DNA of 64,000 nucleotides, from positions 1,612,001-1,676,000 of the forward strand of contig NZ_CP078089.1 of the NCBI RefSeq assembly GCF_022701195.1, read 5' to 3'. Positions 9,901-16,956 of this stretch are shown here, piece by piece. Numbering within the stretch: the stretch's first letter is position 1; every line of letters starts with the position of its first letter. Under the pieces are notes generated by a model, which saw only the letters and a list, made by a program, of their open reading frames with translations, searched no databases and was not told the DNA's origin. The position numbers were made by a program, and so were the translations under genes. Source of the stretch: Allobaculum mucilyticum. Its GTDB lineage: Bacteria > Bacillota_I > Bacilli_A > Erysipelotrichales > Erysipelotrichaceae.

Positions 9901-10515
9901 GAGCGGGTCGATACGCTCTATGAACGTCCCGCCAGAACCCTGGATCCAAACCGCCGCATGAGAATCCGCCGTTATGCAGGTCCGGTTGAAGAAATCCGAT
10001 CCCAGACAGCAAGTGCTGCCAAAGCGGGAGTCAGCTGGCCAAAAGTCGGCTATGGCAAAGGGCGGGAGAGCGGTCTGGCTAAAGAGCGCGGAACGCTGTT
10101 TCACGAGATCGTGGAGAGAGTGCCCTACCCATACGAAAAAGAAGCGGTCGCCGCTTATGCAAAAGAAGCCGGACTGCCGCTTTCTGTAACAGATATCGAT
10201 GAAATCACGCATTTAGGTACGATTGAGACGTATGCGCGCTGGATGAAAGAGCCGCATGAATTTGAATGCCCGTACTGCGTCATGGAAGAGGGTGCCATTA
10301 CACACGGCTATATGGACCTTGTCGTGCGCGAGGGAAATACGATTCATATTCTCGACTTCAAAACCGACAGGGCATTCGATGAACAGTCGCTCGCATCACG
10401 TTACAGAGCGCAGCTTGAAACGTACCGCCGGGCGATGAAGAGCATTGAACCGCAGGCTACGGTCCGTGCCTGGATTTATTCTTTTGCACTTGGCTCGCTT
10501 TTTGAACTTTCTTAG
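6952..10515 (+). CDS. addA: ATP-dependent helicase/nuclease subunit A
   Basis: This 1187-residue UvrD-like helicase and nuclease is the motor of AddAB break processing. Walker A is SASAGAGKT at residues 144-152, followed by AVLVERL. Helicase signatures include the Walker B-type LIDEYQDTN, GDVKQSIYGFRQA and the motif VI region VLYVACTRAEKEL. The C-terminal RecB-type nuclease keeps its residues: GYMDLVV (Asp1122) and LDFKTD (Asp1135, Lys1137). The first roughly 120 residues are an unusual acidic, low-complexity extension before the normal family start (MKFSPSQQKVID at 124). ATG 6952 is chosen over TTG 6946 because AAGGAG (6937-6942) then has 9-bp spacing. Confidence 0.93.
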   Translation: MFDQIKTPPVLINPDPEEKEAGSALPDLNEEGHIYTDEPLVGPTESTVFVPAFEEAASLPHEADGIDPDSLGEEDEAALEADSEDGDSPEKEEADQSAAKGTGNEEQKTDPDAENVEKESKPKMKFSPSQQKVIDSRGKNLLVSASAGAGKTAVLVERLCRLVVDDHVPISSILAMTFTEDAAREMKTRLRMRLMEAAKTDPWLNTQVSALETASISTIHSFCLDLVQKYYYMAGLSYSTASHVDNDLADSQALEKAFNQAMLALDPKKSAELLLYMEAFSKDEKHLRERLLKFLELARSKPDPVGWMNSCRTQNEALDDWFFLFYKNRIQALMDIFETMVDAVSELEFKKIEKQQEYTVLFDNKIRALEECRDLLDRKKYSEFANAFVSYIETTGKFTPTINKVSFKTIQADSRRLEKEIAEVLFTEDQFTTASLQTKSVRNTFLDLAIDVSQRFAAIKREEGFIDFADMESYAWQILQNPAAADEIRRQYEVILIDEYQDTNDLQESIVQAICRDNNVFRVGDVKQSIYGFRQARVQLMKGLLEHPGKNDEIIAMQENYRSTARLIRFNNDFFSRLMNVDGLPPQFEAIDLAKPGTPAQSEGPQKPVRFLFTDYTKTGVPGADEEDGKKVSARSIHRHHRCDLIAHDIEQKVKAGEITLRDVAILTRSSTPHDELKQALEAWGIRAINHVRKGFYTNKAIQVVLSAMRVIEDEKNDIALMAVLASPLTGFTQQDILPIIQGTDPSISLYRRLQQSSRGQSMLSIVRRLKELKSLPLPQMVVGIFQIRGFYDYQTSSQDKTNLDVLLEKAVEADRLMDLEGFLESATLEEDLDKTSEATPFGREEDAVRISTIHASKGLQYKLVYILSEQISRDFEGMSPIQFDADLGLALESLDPKTMLRQASAETIALGSKRFVEEQQEKMRVLYVACTRAEKELVFVDSLKDEDEYSWDFDLRALLNNRGFTSWFFHMYHQNPGKDVVFERVDTLYERPARTLDPNRRMRIRRYAGPVEEIRSQTASAAKAGVSWPKVGYGKGRESGLAKERGTLFHEIVERVPYPYEKEAVAAYAKEAGLPLSVTDIDEITHLGTIETYARWMKEPHEFECPYCVMEEGAITHGYMDLVVREGNTIHILDFKTDRAFDEQSLASRYRAQLETYRRAMKSIEPQATVRAWIYSFALGSLFELS

Positions 10516-10596
10516 TTCATTGTTGTACGCAGGAAATTGATTTCTGGCACAAAGAAAGCGGATTCAAATCGAATTCAGACTGTTTAATCGTCCTTT

Positions 10597-10622
10597 AACC
10601 CGTTCGTTGAACGGGTTTTTCT
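10597..10622 (+). terminator. Terminator after addA
   Basis: AACCCGTTC (10597-10605), a 3-base loop and GAACGGGTT (10609-10617) are followed by TTTCT. It is a strong rho-independent signal about 80 bp after the addA stop. Confidence 0.85.
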
Positions 10623-10804
10623 GTGGCTGATTTCATTCACATTTAAATCAGAACCTTTTTTAGAAACTTTACCCGGGTTAAAGTATGAAACCGGTGAAAA
10701 TTCTTTTATTTAAAGCATATTTGCCGGATTTAGACAGGCGCGTTTGGAAAAAGTACAAAAACCTGTCATTTCCCTGCGATGATTTGACCATAAATTTCCG
10801 AAAA

Positions 10805-10832
10805 TTGAAATCCGGGATTTCTTCTTTATACT
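10805..10832 (+). promoter_or_regulatory. Promoter of the purine permease
   Basis: TTGAAA (10805-10810), a 16-bp spacer and TATACT (10827-10832). Transcription would begin close to 10840, at the first base of the leader hairpin. Confidence 0.6.
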
Positions 10833-10840
10833 TTGTGGTG

Positions 10841-10890
10841 TCCGCAATGCCTGGCTGGCTCCAGACCTGCGGAGTAAAAAGGAGGACTCC
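10841..10890 (+). promoter_or_regulatory. Structured 5' leader of the purine permease
   Basis: TCCGCA (10841-10846) pairs with TGCGGA (10868-10873). An inner CTGG/CCAG stem sits inside an asymmetric internal loop. Immediately after, GGAG and CTCC (10887-10890) flank the Shine-Dalgarno AAGGAGGA (10879-10886), so an alternative pairing could hide the ribosome binding site. The sequence does not match the classical guanine/adenine riboswitch core as I know it. It may be a small uncharacterised regulatory leader or simply a stabilising 5' stem-loop. Confidence 0.4.
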
Positions 10891-10895
10891 AAAAC

Positions 10896-12224
10896 ATGGA
10901 GAAGTTTTTCCATCTGAAGGAAAAAGGCACTGATGTCAAAACCGAGATCATTGCCGGTATTACCACATTTCTGGCGATGGCTTACATTCTTGCCGTCAAC
11001 CCGATGATCCTGGGCGACGCCGGCATGAAACCGGAAGCTGTATTTATGGCCACCGCTCTTTCATCGGCTGCAGCATCTCTGCTCATGGGCATTCTCGCCA
11101 ACTACCCGGTTGCTCTGTCGGCCGGTATGGGTGTTAACGCACTCTTCTCTTACACCGTCGTTCTGACGATGGGCTATTCCTGGCAGGCTGCTCTGGCTGC
11201 TGTATTCATTTCCGGTCTCGTATTCGTTCTGATTTCTGTTACCGGAATCCGTAAAAAAATCATTGATTCCATCCCTGTACAGCTCAAGCTGTCCATTGGT
11301 GCCGGTATCGGCTTCTTCATCGCATTTGTCGGTCTGAAGAACGCTGGCATCGTTGTTGCAAACGAATCCACATTCGTAGGACTTGGCTCCTTCACAGACC
11401 CGCAGGTGCTCCTTGCCCTGTTCGGCGTCATCGTGACCATCGTCTGCGTTGTCCGCAAAGTTCCTGCCGGCGTATTTGTCGGTCTGGTCATCACCGCTCT
11501 TGTCGGTGTTGTTCTTGGTCTTTGCGGCGTTGAAGGCATGCCTGCTTTCGGCGGCCTGCTCACAACTGAATTTGATTTGAGCGCAGCCGGCGCGTTTGCT
11601 TCGGGATTTGGCGAACTGTTCTCCCATCCGTTCAACGCTCTCGTTGTAATCTTCTCGTTCCTGTTCGTTGACTTCTTTGATACAGCCGGAACTCTCGTTG
11701 CAGTCGGCAATGAAGTCGGTCTGATCAACAAGAACGGCGAACTCGAAAACGCAGAACAGGCTCTGCTTGCAGACTCCCTTGGAACCTGCATCGGTGCTGC
11801 TCTTGGTACTTCTACGATCACCAGTTTTGTTGAGTCTTCTTCTGGTGTCGGCGTAGGCGGACGTACAGGTCTGACTGCCATCACAACTGGCGTTATGTTC
11901 CTGCTCTCCATTTTCATTTCACCGCTGATCCTTGGTCTGGTTACAAATGCGGTAACTGCTCCTGCTCTGATCGTTGTCGGTGTCATGATGGCTCAGCAGC
12001 TCAAAGGCATCTCCTGGGAGGATCTGACAATCGCAATCCCAGCCTTCATCACCATCATCTCCATGATCCTGATGTATTCCATCTCTAACGGTATTGCATT
12101 CGGCTTCATTGCTTATGCAGTCTGCATGATCGCCGCCGGAAAAATTAAAGAAATTCATCCGACAGTATGGGTACTGATGATCATCTTCGTAATCTACTTT
12201 GCTTCTCCTTACCTGATGGCTTAA
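10896..12224 (+). CDS. NCS2/AzgA-type purine (hypoxanthine/guanine or adenine) permease
   Basis: This 442-residue integral membrane protein has about 12-14 helices. The opening (FLAMAYILAVNPMILG, about residues 28-43), GLGGF-like loops and FVDFFDTAGTLVAVG near residue 250 are typical of the AzgA/PbuG/PbuO branch of the nucleobase:cation symporters. It should import a purine base with protons; the exact base cannot be told. The gene stands alone, with its own promoter, a folded leader and a following terminator. Purine-linked control would be expected for the family, but no known riboswitch or PurR site was recognised. Confidence 0.88.
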   Translation: MEKFFHLKEKGTDVKTEIIAGITTFLAMAYILAVNPMILGDAGMKPEAVFMATALSSAAASLLMGILANYPVALSAGMGVNALFSYTVVLTMGYSWQAALAAVFISGLVFVLISVTGIRKKIIDSIPVQLKLSIGAGIGFFIAFVGLKNAGIVVANESTFVGLGSFTDPQVLLALFGVIVTIVCVVRKVPAGVFVGLVITALVGVVLGLCGVEGMPAFGGLLTTEFDLSAAGAFASGFGELFSHPFNALVVIFSFLFVDFFDTAGTLVAVGNEVGLINKNGELENAEQALLADSLGTCIGAALGTSTITSFVESSSGVGVGGRTGLTAITTGVMFLLSIFISPLILGLVTNAVTAPALIVVGVMMAQQLKGISWEDLTIAIPAFITIISMILMYSISNGIAFGFIAYAVCMIAAGKIKEIHPTVWVLMIIFVIYFASPYLMA

Positions 12225-12247
12225 TCGGAACAGTTTCCGTTCTCACA

Positions 12248-12281
12248 CGGCCCGGTGCATAACGCGCCGGGCCGTTTTTTT
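12248..12281 (+). terminator. Terminator after purine permease
   Basis: CGGCCCGG and CCGGGCCG arms (12248-12255 and 12267-12274) are followed by seven T residues. Confidence 0.9.
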
Positions 12282-12365
12282 ACAGTCTGCCTGTCTGGCA
12301 TGTCCTTTTGTTTTCTCTGTCCTTTTCTGTCGGCAAAACGTGTGCGTAAAAAAGCAGAGGAGACA

Positions 12366-12394
12366 TTGGAAAACGAAAAGTCCTCCCCTATAAT
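12366..12394 (+). promoter_or_regulatory. Promoter of the acyltransferase locus
   Basis: TTGGAA (12366-12371), a 17-bp spacer and TATAAT (12389-12394). The start point would be near 12401, giving an untranslated leader of about 200 bases before the GTG at 12599. That leader contains short repeats (TGTAC-GAAAA-TGTACA near 12529) but no recognised riboswitch. Confidence 0.65.
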
Positions 12395-12598
12395 TGCTAT
12401 GCTTCAGTCTCCGTATTCACTCTGATCAGATTGGACAGCCTTTTCAGACAGATCAGACAGGGAAGATATCCGTTTCTCTGAAGAATCAGGTATCCTGTAC
12501 AGGGACAATCCAGACTGCATTGAAGATGTACGAAAATGTACACAATGTGAAAAACAAAAAACAGAAGAGAGAAAAGAAGAAAGAAGGAGGGAAGCACA

Positions 12599-13498
12599 GT
12601 GAGCCAGAACAGAACAAATCCATCAGCTTCAAAAAAAGAATCTGAGCAGGGATCTGAAAAAAAGCAGAGCCAGAAAGCTTCTGTAAAAAAGTCTTCGGGC
12701 GATTCCGGCCTTCTTTCAAAAGCAGCCGCCGCTCTGTCACGGATTAACCGGACAGGATGGGCTGTGATTGCGCTTGTTGTGGTTGCAGCGATTGCGGTGG
12801 GTCTTGCCCTGCATCATGAACCTGACTTTTCTGCAGGCATGGCGGCGCTTGAAGAACTAGAAAACCGCGATGTGAATGATATGCATGCAAAAGTCACGAA
12901 CCGCCGCAAGGAAGAAATGAATGAGATGCTCGAATCCGGTACGTTTAACGTCAGTGCCGCGATGTCGGATGCCGTCATTATCGGCGACTCGCGTGCAGAA
13001 GGTTTCGGTTCCTACCAGATCATCGATCCGACAAGAGTTCTTGCAACAATCGGCGAGCGTGCGGACAAGATCAGCACCTGGAAAGATCAGGTTGCAGCCC
13101 TTCAGCCCTCGACGATTTACATCTCTTATGGCGGAAACGACCTTTCCTACAACACCGGACATGAACTTGACCCGGACGGCTATGCAAAGCTGTATGAAAA
13201 GCAGATCGATGAGCTGCTTGAGGTCGATCCCAATGCGCGAATTGCCATCAATTCCATCATTGAACCCACGCCTGCCGTTGCAGCAGCAGAACCCTGGTGG
13301 AGCAAACGGGATGATTTCAACCGGCAGCTTAAGGAACTCTGCGAGCGCAGAGGCTGGGTGTACATCGATAACTCATCGCTGAGCGATGGCGGAAATGCGC
13401 CGATTTATGATGCTGACGGCATGCATTTTCTGGCCAGTTTCTATGCCCCATGGGCTGCAAACATGACCATGACAGTCCTGGAAAGCGAGATCCAGTAA
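12599..13498 (+). CDS. Membrane-anchored SGNH/GDSL hydrolase
   Basis: This 299-residue protein has a Lys/Ser-rich cytoplasmic N-terminus, one membrane helix (about 54-71) and an extracytoplasmic SGNH domain. The blocks are visible: IIGDSRAEG with Ser131 as nucleophile, GGNDLS near 180, and the C-terminal DGMHF carrying the catalytic Asp and His. Such enzymes cleave or transfer O-acyl groups. It begins with GTG behind GGAGG at about 9 bp. The three following genes (DUF4358, MBOAT, DHHW) make surface polymer O-acylation or deacylation its likely setting. The polymer is unknown. Confidence 0.85.
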   Translation: MSQNRTNPSASKKESEQGSEKKQSQKASVKKSSGDSGLLSKAAAALSRINRTGWAVIALVVVAAIAVGLALHHEPDFSAGMAALEELENRDVNDMHAKVTNRRKEEMNEMLESGTFNVSAAMSDAVIIGDSRAEGFGSYQIIDPTRVLATIGERADKISTWKDQVAALQPSTIYISYGGNDLSYNTGHELDPDGYAKLYEKQIDELLEVDPNARIAINSIIEPTPAVAAAEPWWSKRDDFNRQLKELCERRGWVYIDNSSLSDGGNAPIYDADGMHFLASFYAPWAANMTMTVLESEIQ

Positions 13499-13651
13499 CG
13501 GATTACAGTCTGTTCAGTCTGTCGGTCCAGATCTGTCTGATTTATAAAATCGAATAATAAAAACCGACTTAAAAAGTCTGCAGTATCCAGTATAAAATCT
13601 GCTTCTGTCACTCTGATTCAGATGCAGAGAAATGGTGAAAGGAGAATGACA

Positions 13652-14191
13652 ATGGCCCAGCCAAATCCTGAAGTCGAACCTTCCAGACGTCCTCAGTTTT
13701 CCCTGTTCAGCTATCCGGTTGTGCTGGGAATCCTTGGCGCTCTTGCAATCGTTCTTGCGGTGTTCTGGGGAAGCACCCTGTTTTCCGGCCGGATTACAAG
13801 CCTGAATTCCTTTGACAGCGTGCAGGGACCAGTTGTTACCCATGTCAGCAGCGATGCCTATCCCAAGCAGGATACCCTTGCTCTGCGCCGCTATTACGGA
13901 CTTGATCCCAATGAATTCCAGAACAGCGCTGTTTACCGGCTGAGCAATGCCATGAGTGCGCGCGAACTGGTCATCGTGCAGTTTGGCGACCGACAAGCCG
14001 CACAGGATTTTGAGTCGGCCATGAAAGAACGCGCAAAATCGCAGTCCGATATTTTTGCCGGTTATGCCCCGGAAGAAGCTCAGCTGGCTGAAAATGCCCT
14101 GCTCAACGTACAGGGCAACTATGCACTCTTTTATGTCGGCGACCACCCGGAACAGGTCAATGACACCTTTATGGAAAGTCTGAGGAACTGA
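13652..14191 (+). CDS. DUF4358 domain protein, membrane-anchored
   Basis: This 179-residue protein has one N-terminal membrane helix (about 22-42) and an extracellular domain with the DUF4358 pattern: LRRYYGLDP, then SAMSARELVIVQF, IFAGYAPEE and NYALFYVGD. The function of DUF4358 is unknown. It often neighbours MBOAT and SGNH/DHHW genes in Clostridia and relatives (from memory). Start 13652 is favoured over in-frame ATGs at 13622 and 13646 because AAGGAG then has 7-bp spacing. It ends 2 bp before the MBOAT start, indicating tight coupling. Confidence 0.8.
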   Translation: MAQPNPEVEPSRRPQFSLFSYPVVLGILGALAIVLAVFWGSTLFSGRITSLNSFDSVQGPVVTHVSSDAYPKQDTLALRRYYGLDPNEFQNSAVYRLSNAMSARELVIVQFGDRQAAQDFESAMKERAKSQSDIFAGYAPEEAQLAENALLNVQGNYALFYVGDHPEQVNDTFMESLRN

Positions 14192-14193
14192 GT

Positions 14194-15582
14194 ATGAACT
14201 TTACTGATCTTCTGTTTCTGTTCGGCTTTCTTCCGATCGTCTGGCTGCTTTATTCCAAGGTGAAGCTGGGCAAGTGGAGCAATCTGTTTCTTCTGATTGC
14301 TTCGCTGATTTTCTGTGCATGGGGATCCGGCTATGCGCTGCTGATTCTTCTTGTCGTTCTGTTTGCTACATGGATGGCAGTCAAAGGCATGGAAGCCGCG
14401 CCGTATGAGCAGGAGCGAAAGAATATCCTGTATGCCATTTCAGCTCTTCTTCTGCTGATCCTGTTTGTATACAAGTATCTGCCCGTCTGGTTTTCCTTCC
14501 TGCCTGTCTTCCACGACGGCACCCCGGCTTCGCTTCGCATGCCGGCTGGTCTGTCGTTTTACATGTTCAGCTGCTTTTCATGCATTTTTGATGTTTACTA
14601 CCGCAAAGCACCGGCTCCGCGCTCCTTTGTGGATCTCGGCTTTTTTGCAGCCTTCTTTGCCCGTCTGAACATGGGCCCAATCGGCCATTACGCCAGAGAA
14701 TACGATCAGCTGCTTTCTCATCCGCAGACTTCTGCGAAAAACCGCAAAGGCGTCAGCCTCTTTATGCAGGGTCTGTTCATGAAAGTGATCATCGCCGATC
14801 GTCTGTCGGTGATCCGCGTGATGCTTGAAGCGGACCGCAGCGCATTCGGTGCTCTTGTGCTGTTATTTGCGTATGCATTTGAGCTGTACTTTGACTTTGC
14901 CGGGTATTCCCGCATGGCAAGAGGCATCGGCTCGCTGTTTGGCTTTGAAATTCCGATGAACTTTGATCGTCCGTTCAGTTCCTTGAGTGTTTCCGAGTTC
15001 TGGAGACGCTGGCACATTTCTCTGACCGACTGGTTCCGTGATTACATCTATATTCCGCTTGGCGGAAACCGGGTCGACCAGAAACGCTGGATGCTCAATA
15101 TTTTCGCGGTCTGGGGGCTGACCGGACTGTGGCATGGTGCGACTTTGCATTACATCATCTGGGGACTGTATGAAGGTGCGCTGATCATTCTTGAGCGCAC
15201 GGTTTATGGCGAATCGATGAAAAAATGGCCGAACGCTCTGCGTCATGTCTATGTCGTGATTACCCAGCTCGTCGGTATCGCAATCATGTGCGCTCCGTCG
15301 ATGGGCAGTGCGCTTGGCGTGTTTGGACGTGTATTCATGATCGGTGCTTCTTCTTTTGTCAGCGATGCTTCGATGTTTGCGCTGTGGGGAGCTCCGATGA
15401 TCTGGATTATGGCTCTGCTTGGACTCACACTGTGGCCATCGAGAATTGCCGCATGGCTGAAATCAAAAACAAAACAGCAGTATGTCTATGTCCAGACAGC
15501 CGGCTATGGAGCAGCTTTCCTGCTCTGCCTGGCTTCACTGATGTCATCGAGCGCACAGGTCTTCCTGTATGCCGCATTCTAG
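14194..15582 (+). CDS. MBOAT family O-acyltransferase (AlgI/DltB-like)
   Basis: This 462-residue protein has about 11 membrane helices. The conserved MBOAT core FWRRWHISLTDWFRDYIYIPLGG precedes LWHGA, which holds the invariant active-site His314. Members pass acyl groups across the membrane to extracellular polymers: alginate, D-Ala of teichoic acids, peptidoglycan or cellulose. With SGNH and DHHW partners an acetyl donor is the most likely cargo; there is no dltA/dltC here. It is the central gene of a four-gene unit, and its 3' end overlaps the upstream region of the DHHW gene. Confidence 0.92.
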   Translation: MNFTDLLFLFGFLPIVWLLYSKVKLGKWSNLFLLIASLIFCAWGSGYALLILLVVLFATWMAVKGMEAAPYEQERKNILYAISALLLLILFVYKYLPVWFSFLPVFHDGTPASLRMPAGLSFYMFSCFSCIFDVYYRKAPAPRSFVDLGFFAAFFARLNMGPIGHYAREYDQLLSHPQTSAKNRKGVSLFMQGLFMKVIIADRLSVIRVMLEADRSAFGALVLLFAYAFELYFDFAGYSRMARGIGSLFGFEIPMNFDRPFSSLSVSEFWRRWHISLTDWFRDYIYIPLGGNRVDQKRWMLNIFAVWGLTGLWHGATLHYIIWGLYEGALIILERTVYGESMKKWPNALRHVYVVITQLVGIAIMCAPSMGSALGVFGRVFMIGASSFVSDASMFALWGAPMIWIMALLGLTLWPSRIAAWLKSKTKQQYVYVQTAGYGAAFLLCLASLMSSSAQVFLYAAF

Positions 15583-15598
15583 AAAGGGGGAGAAGCGG

Positions 15599-16864
15599 AT
15601 GGCAGATCATTCGAACAGAAAAACGAACTGGAAAAGAAAATCCTCGGATTTTCTGGTGCAGTGCTTCATGGGCGTTCTTGTGATCGGACTGCTGATCAGT
15701 CTGATCTGGCCGGACCGCGCGTTTTCTTCCCTGGAAAACCGGCCGCTGCAGGGCTTTCCATCCGTCAGCTTTTCGTCATTCATGGACGGAAGTGCCGGAA
15801 AGAAAATGAAGGACTGGTTTGAGGATCAGTTTGTCGGCCGCGATGCGCTGATTCATCTGAATTATCTTGCGGACAAGGCTTCCGGAAGCAAGGAAATCAA
15901 AGACGTATTCCTTGGCAGCCGCACCCTTGTCGGACAGAATAAAGAACCGCAGAAAGATGTCTGGAAGAAAAATCTCAAAGGCATGCAGCTGCTGGGCACC
16001 AAATCTCAGCTGCCTTCCTACGTGCTTGCGGTACCTGGAGCAGCGGATGTGCAGAAGCAGAAGCTGCCGGCTTTTGCTCCAGTCATTGCCGATCCGGATT
16101 ACCGCACCGCTTTGCAGGAGATTGATAACGAGTATGTAACAAACATCGATCTCTACTCTTTGCTTGGCGATCATTCCAATGAATACATTTTCTACAATAC
16201 CGACCATCACTGGACAAGCTATGGCGCCGGTCTGAGCGCGCAGCGATTCTTTGAAGTCCGCAAAGCCGTGGAAGATTCCATGCGCAGCGGCGATGATGAA
16301 GAACAGGAAGAAGAGCTGATGCGTCTGACCCAGTTCTCTGCGCTTCAGGTATCCGACTCCTTCCAGGGCACCTATGCCTCGAAGACAGGATCCGTCGGTA
16401 TTTCGGATGATGTCTATATCTATCGCAAAACTGAAGGCGAACCTGCCTATACGGTGCGCAGTGCAGATGGAACAAAGGCTTCGATTTACAACATGGCTGC
16501 ACTGAAGCAGAAGGATCAGTATGAGCTGTTTTTAGGAAAGAACCAGGCGCTCATTCAGATTGAAACCGATTCGCCTTACCTTGGACGGCATCTGCTTCTG
16601 CTCAAAGACTCCTATGCCAACTCGCTCGTGCAGTTTCTGCTGCCGTATTACCGGACGATCACAGTCGTTGACCCCCGTTACTTCTATGGGGATATCGACG
16701 TGCTTCTCTCGTCCTATTCAATCAGCGAAATCATGTATGTCTTTGGCGAAGATTCCCTGACGACAGACAACTCCCTTTCCAGTGTCCTCGATACATACGA
16801 GGGTGGTCTGTATCCGGCTGAGAATAATGAAGATGCTCCAGCGCAGACTTCCCAAACCGAATAG
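15599..16864 (+). CDS. DHHW family protein (AlgJ/AlgX/DltD-like acyl carrier or transferase)
   Basis: This 421-residue protein has an N-terminal membrane helix (about 18-40) followed by an extracellular SGNH-like domain. The family signature TDHHWTSYGA is present near residue 200. The second catalytic block LLLKDSYANS near residue 338 provides the Ser. This arrangement parallels AlgJ/AlgX, which take the acyl group from the MBOAT partner and put it on the polymer. Start 15599 sits 8 bp after GGGGGAG; an upstream in-frame ATG at 15569 overlaps the MBOAT coding end and lacks a ribosome site. Confidence 0.87.
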   Translation: MADHSNRKTNWKRKSSDFLVQCFMGVLVIGLLISLIWPDRAFSSLENRPLQGFPSVSFSSFMDGSAGKKMKDWFEDQFVGRDALIHLNYLADKASGSKEIKDVFLGSRTLVGQNKEPQKDVWKKNLKGMQLLGTKSQLPSYVLAVPGAADVQKQKLPAFAPVIADPDYRTALQEIDNEYVTNIDLYSLLGDHSNEYIFYNTDHHWTSYGAGLSAQRFFEVRKAVEDSMRSGDDEEQEEELMRLTQFSALQVSDSFQGTYASKTGSVGISDDVYIYRKTEGEPAYTVRSADGTKASIYNMAALKQKDQYELFLGKNQALIQIETDSPYLGRHLLLLKDSYANSLVQFLLPYYRTITVVDPRYFYGDIDVLLSSYSISEIMYVFGEDSLTTDNSLSSVLDTYEGGLYPAENNEDAPAQTSQTE

Positions 16865-16886
16865 CAGGAATGAATAACGAAATAAA

Positions 16887-16932
16887 AAAGCCCGCGGGCG
16901 ATGCTTGATGCATTCGTCTTCGGGCTATTTGT
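16887..16932. terminator. Bidirectional terminator between convergent loci
   Basis: AGCCCG (16889-16894) pairs with CGGGCT (16921-16926), with an inner GCGATGC/GCATTCGT stem. A T-run follows on the minus strand and ATTTGT on the plus strand. It serves both the acyltransferase operon and the carbohydrate-binding gene. Confidence 0.8.
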
Positions 16933-16956
16933 CGTTAGAAAAACTGGATTGCGGGA

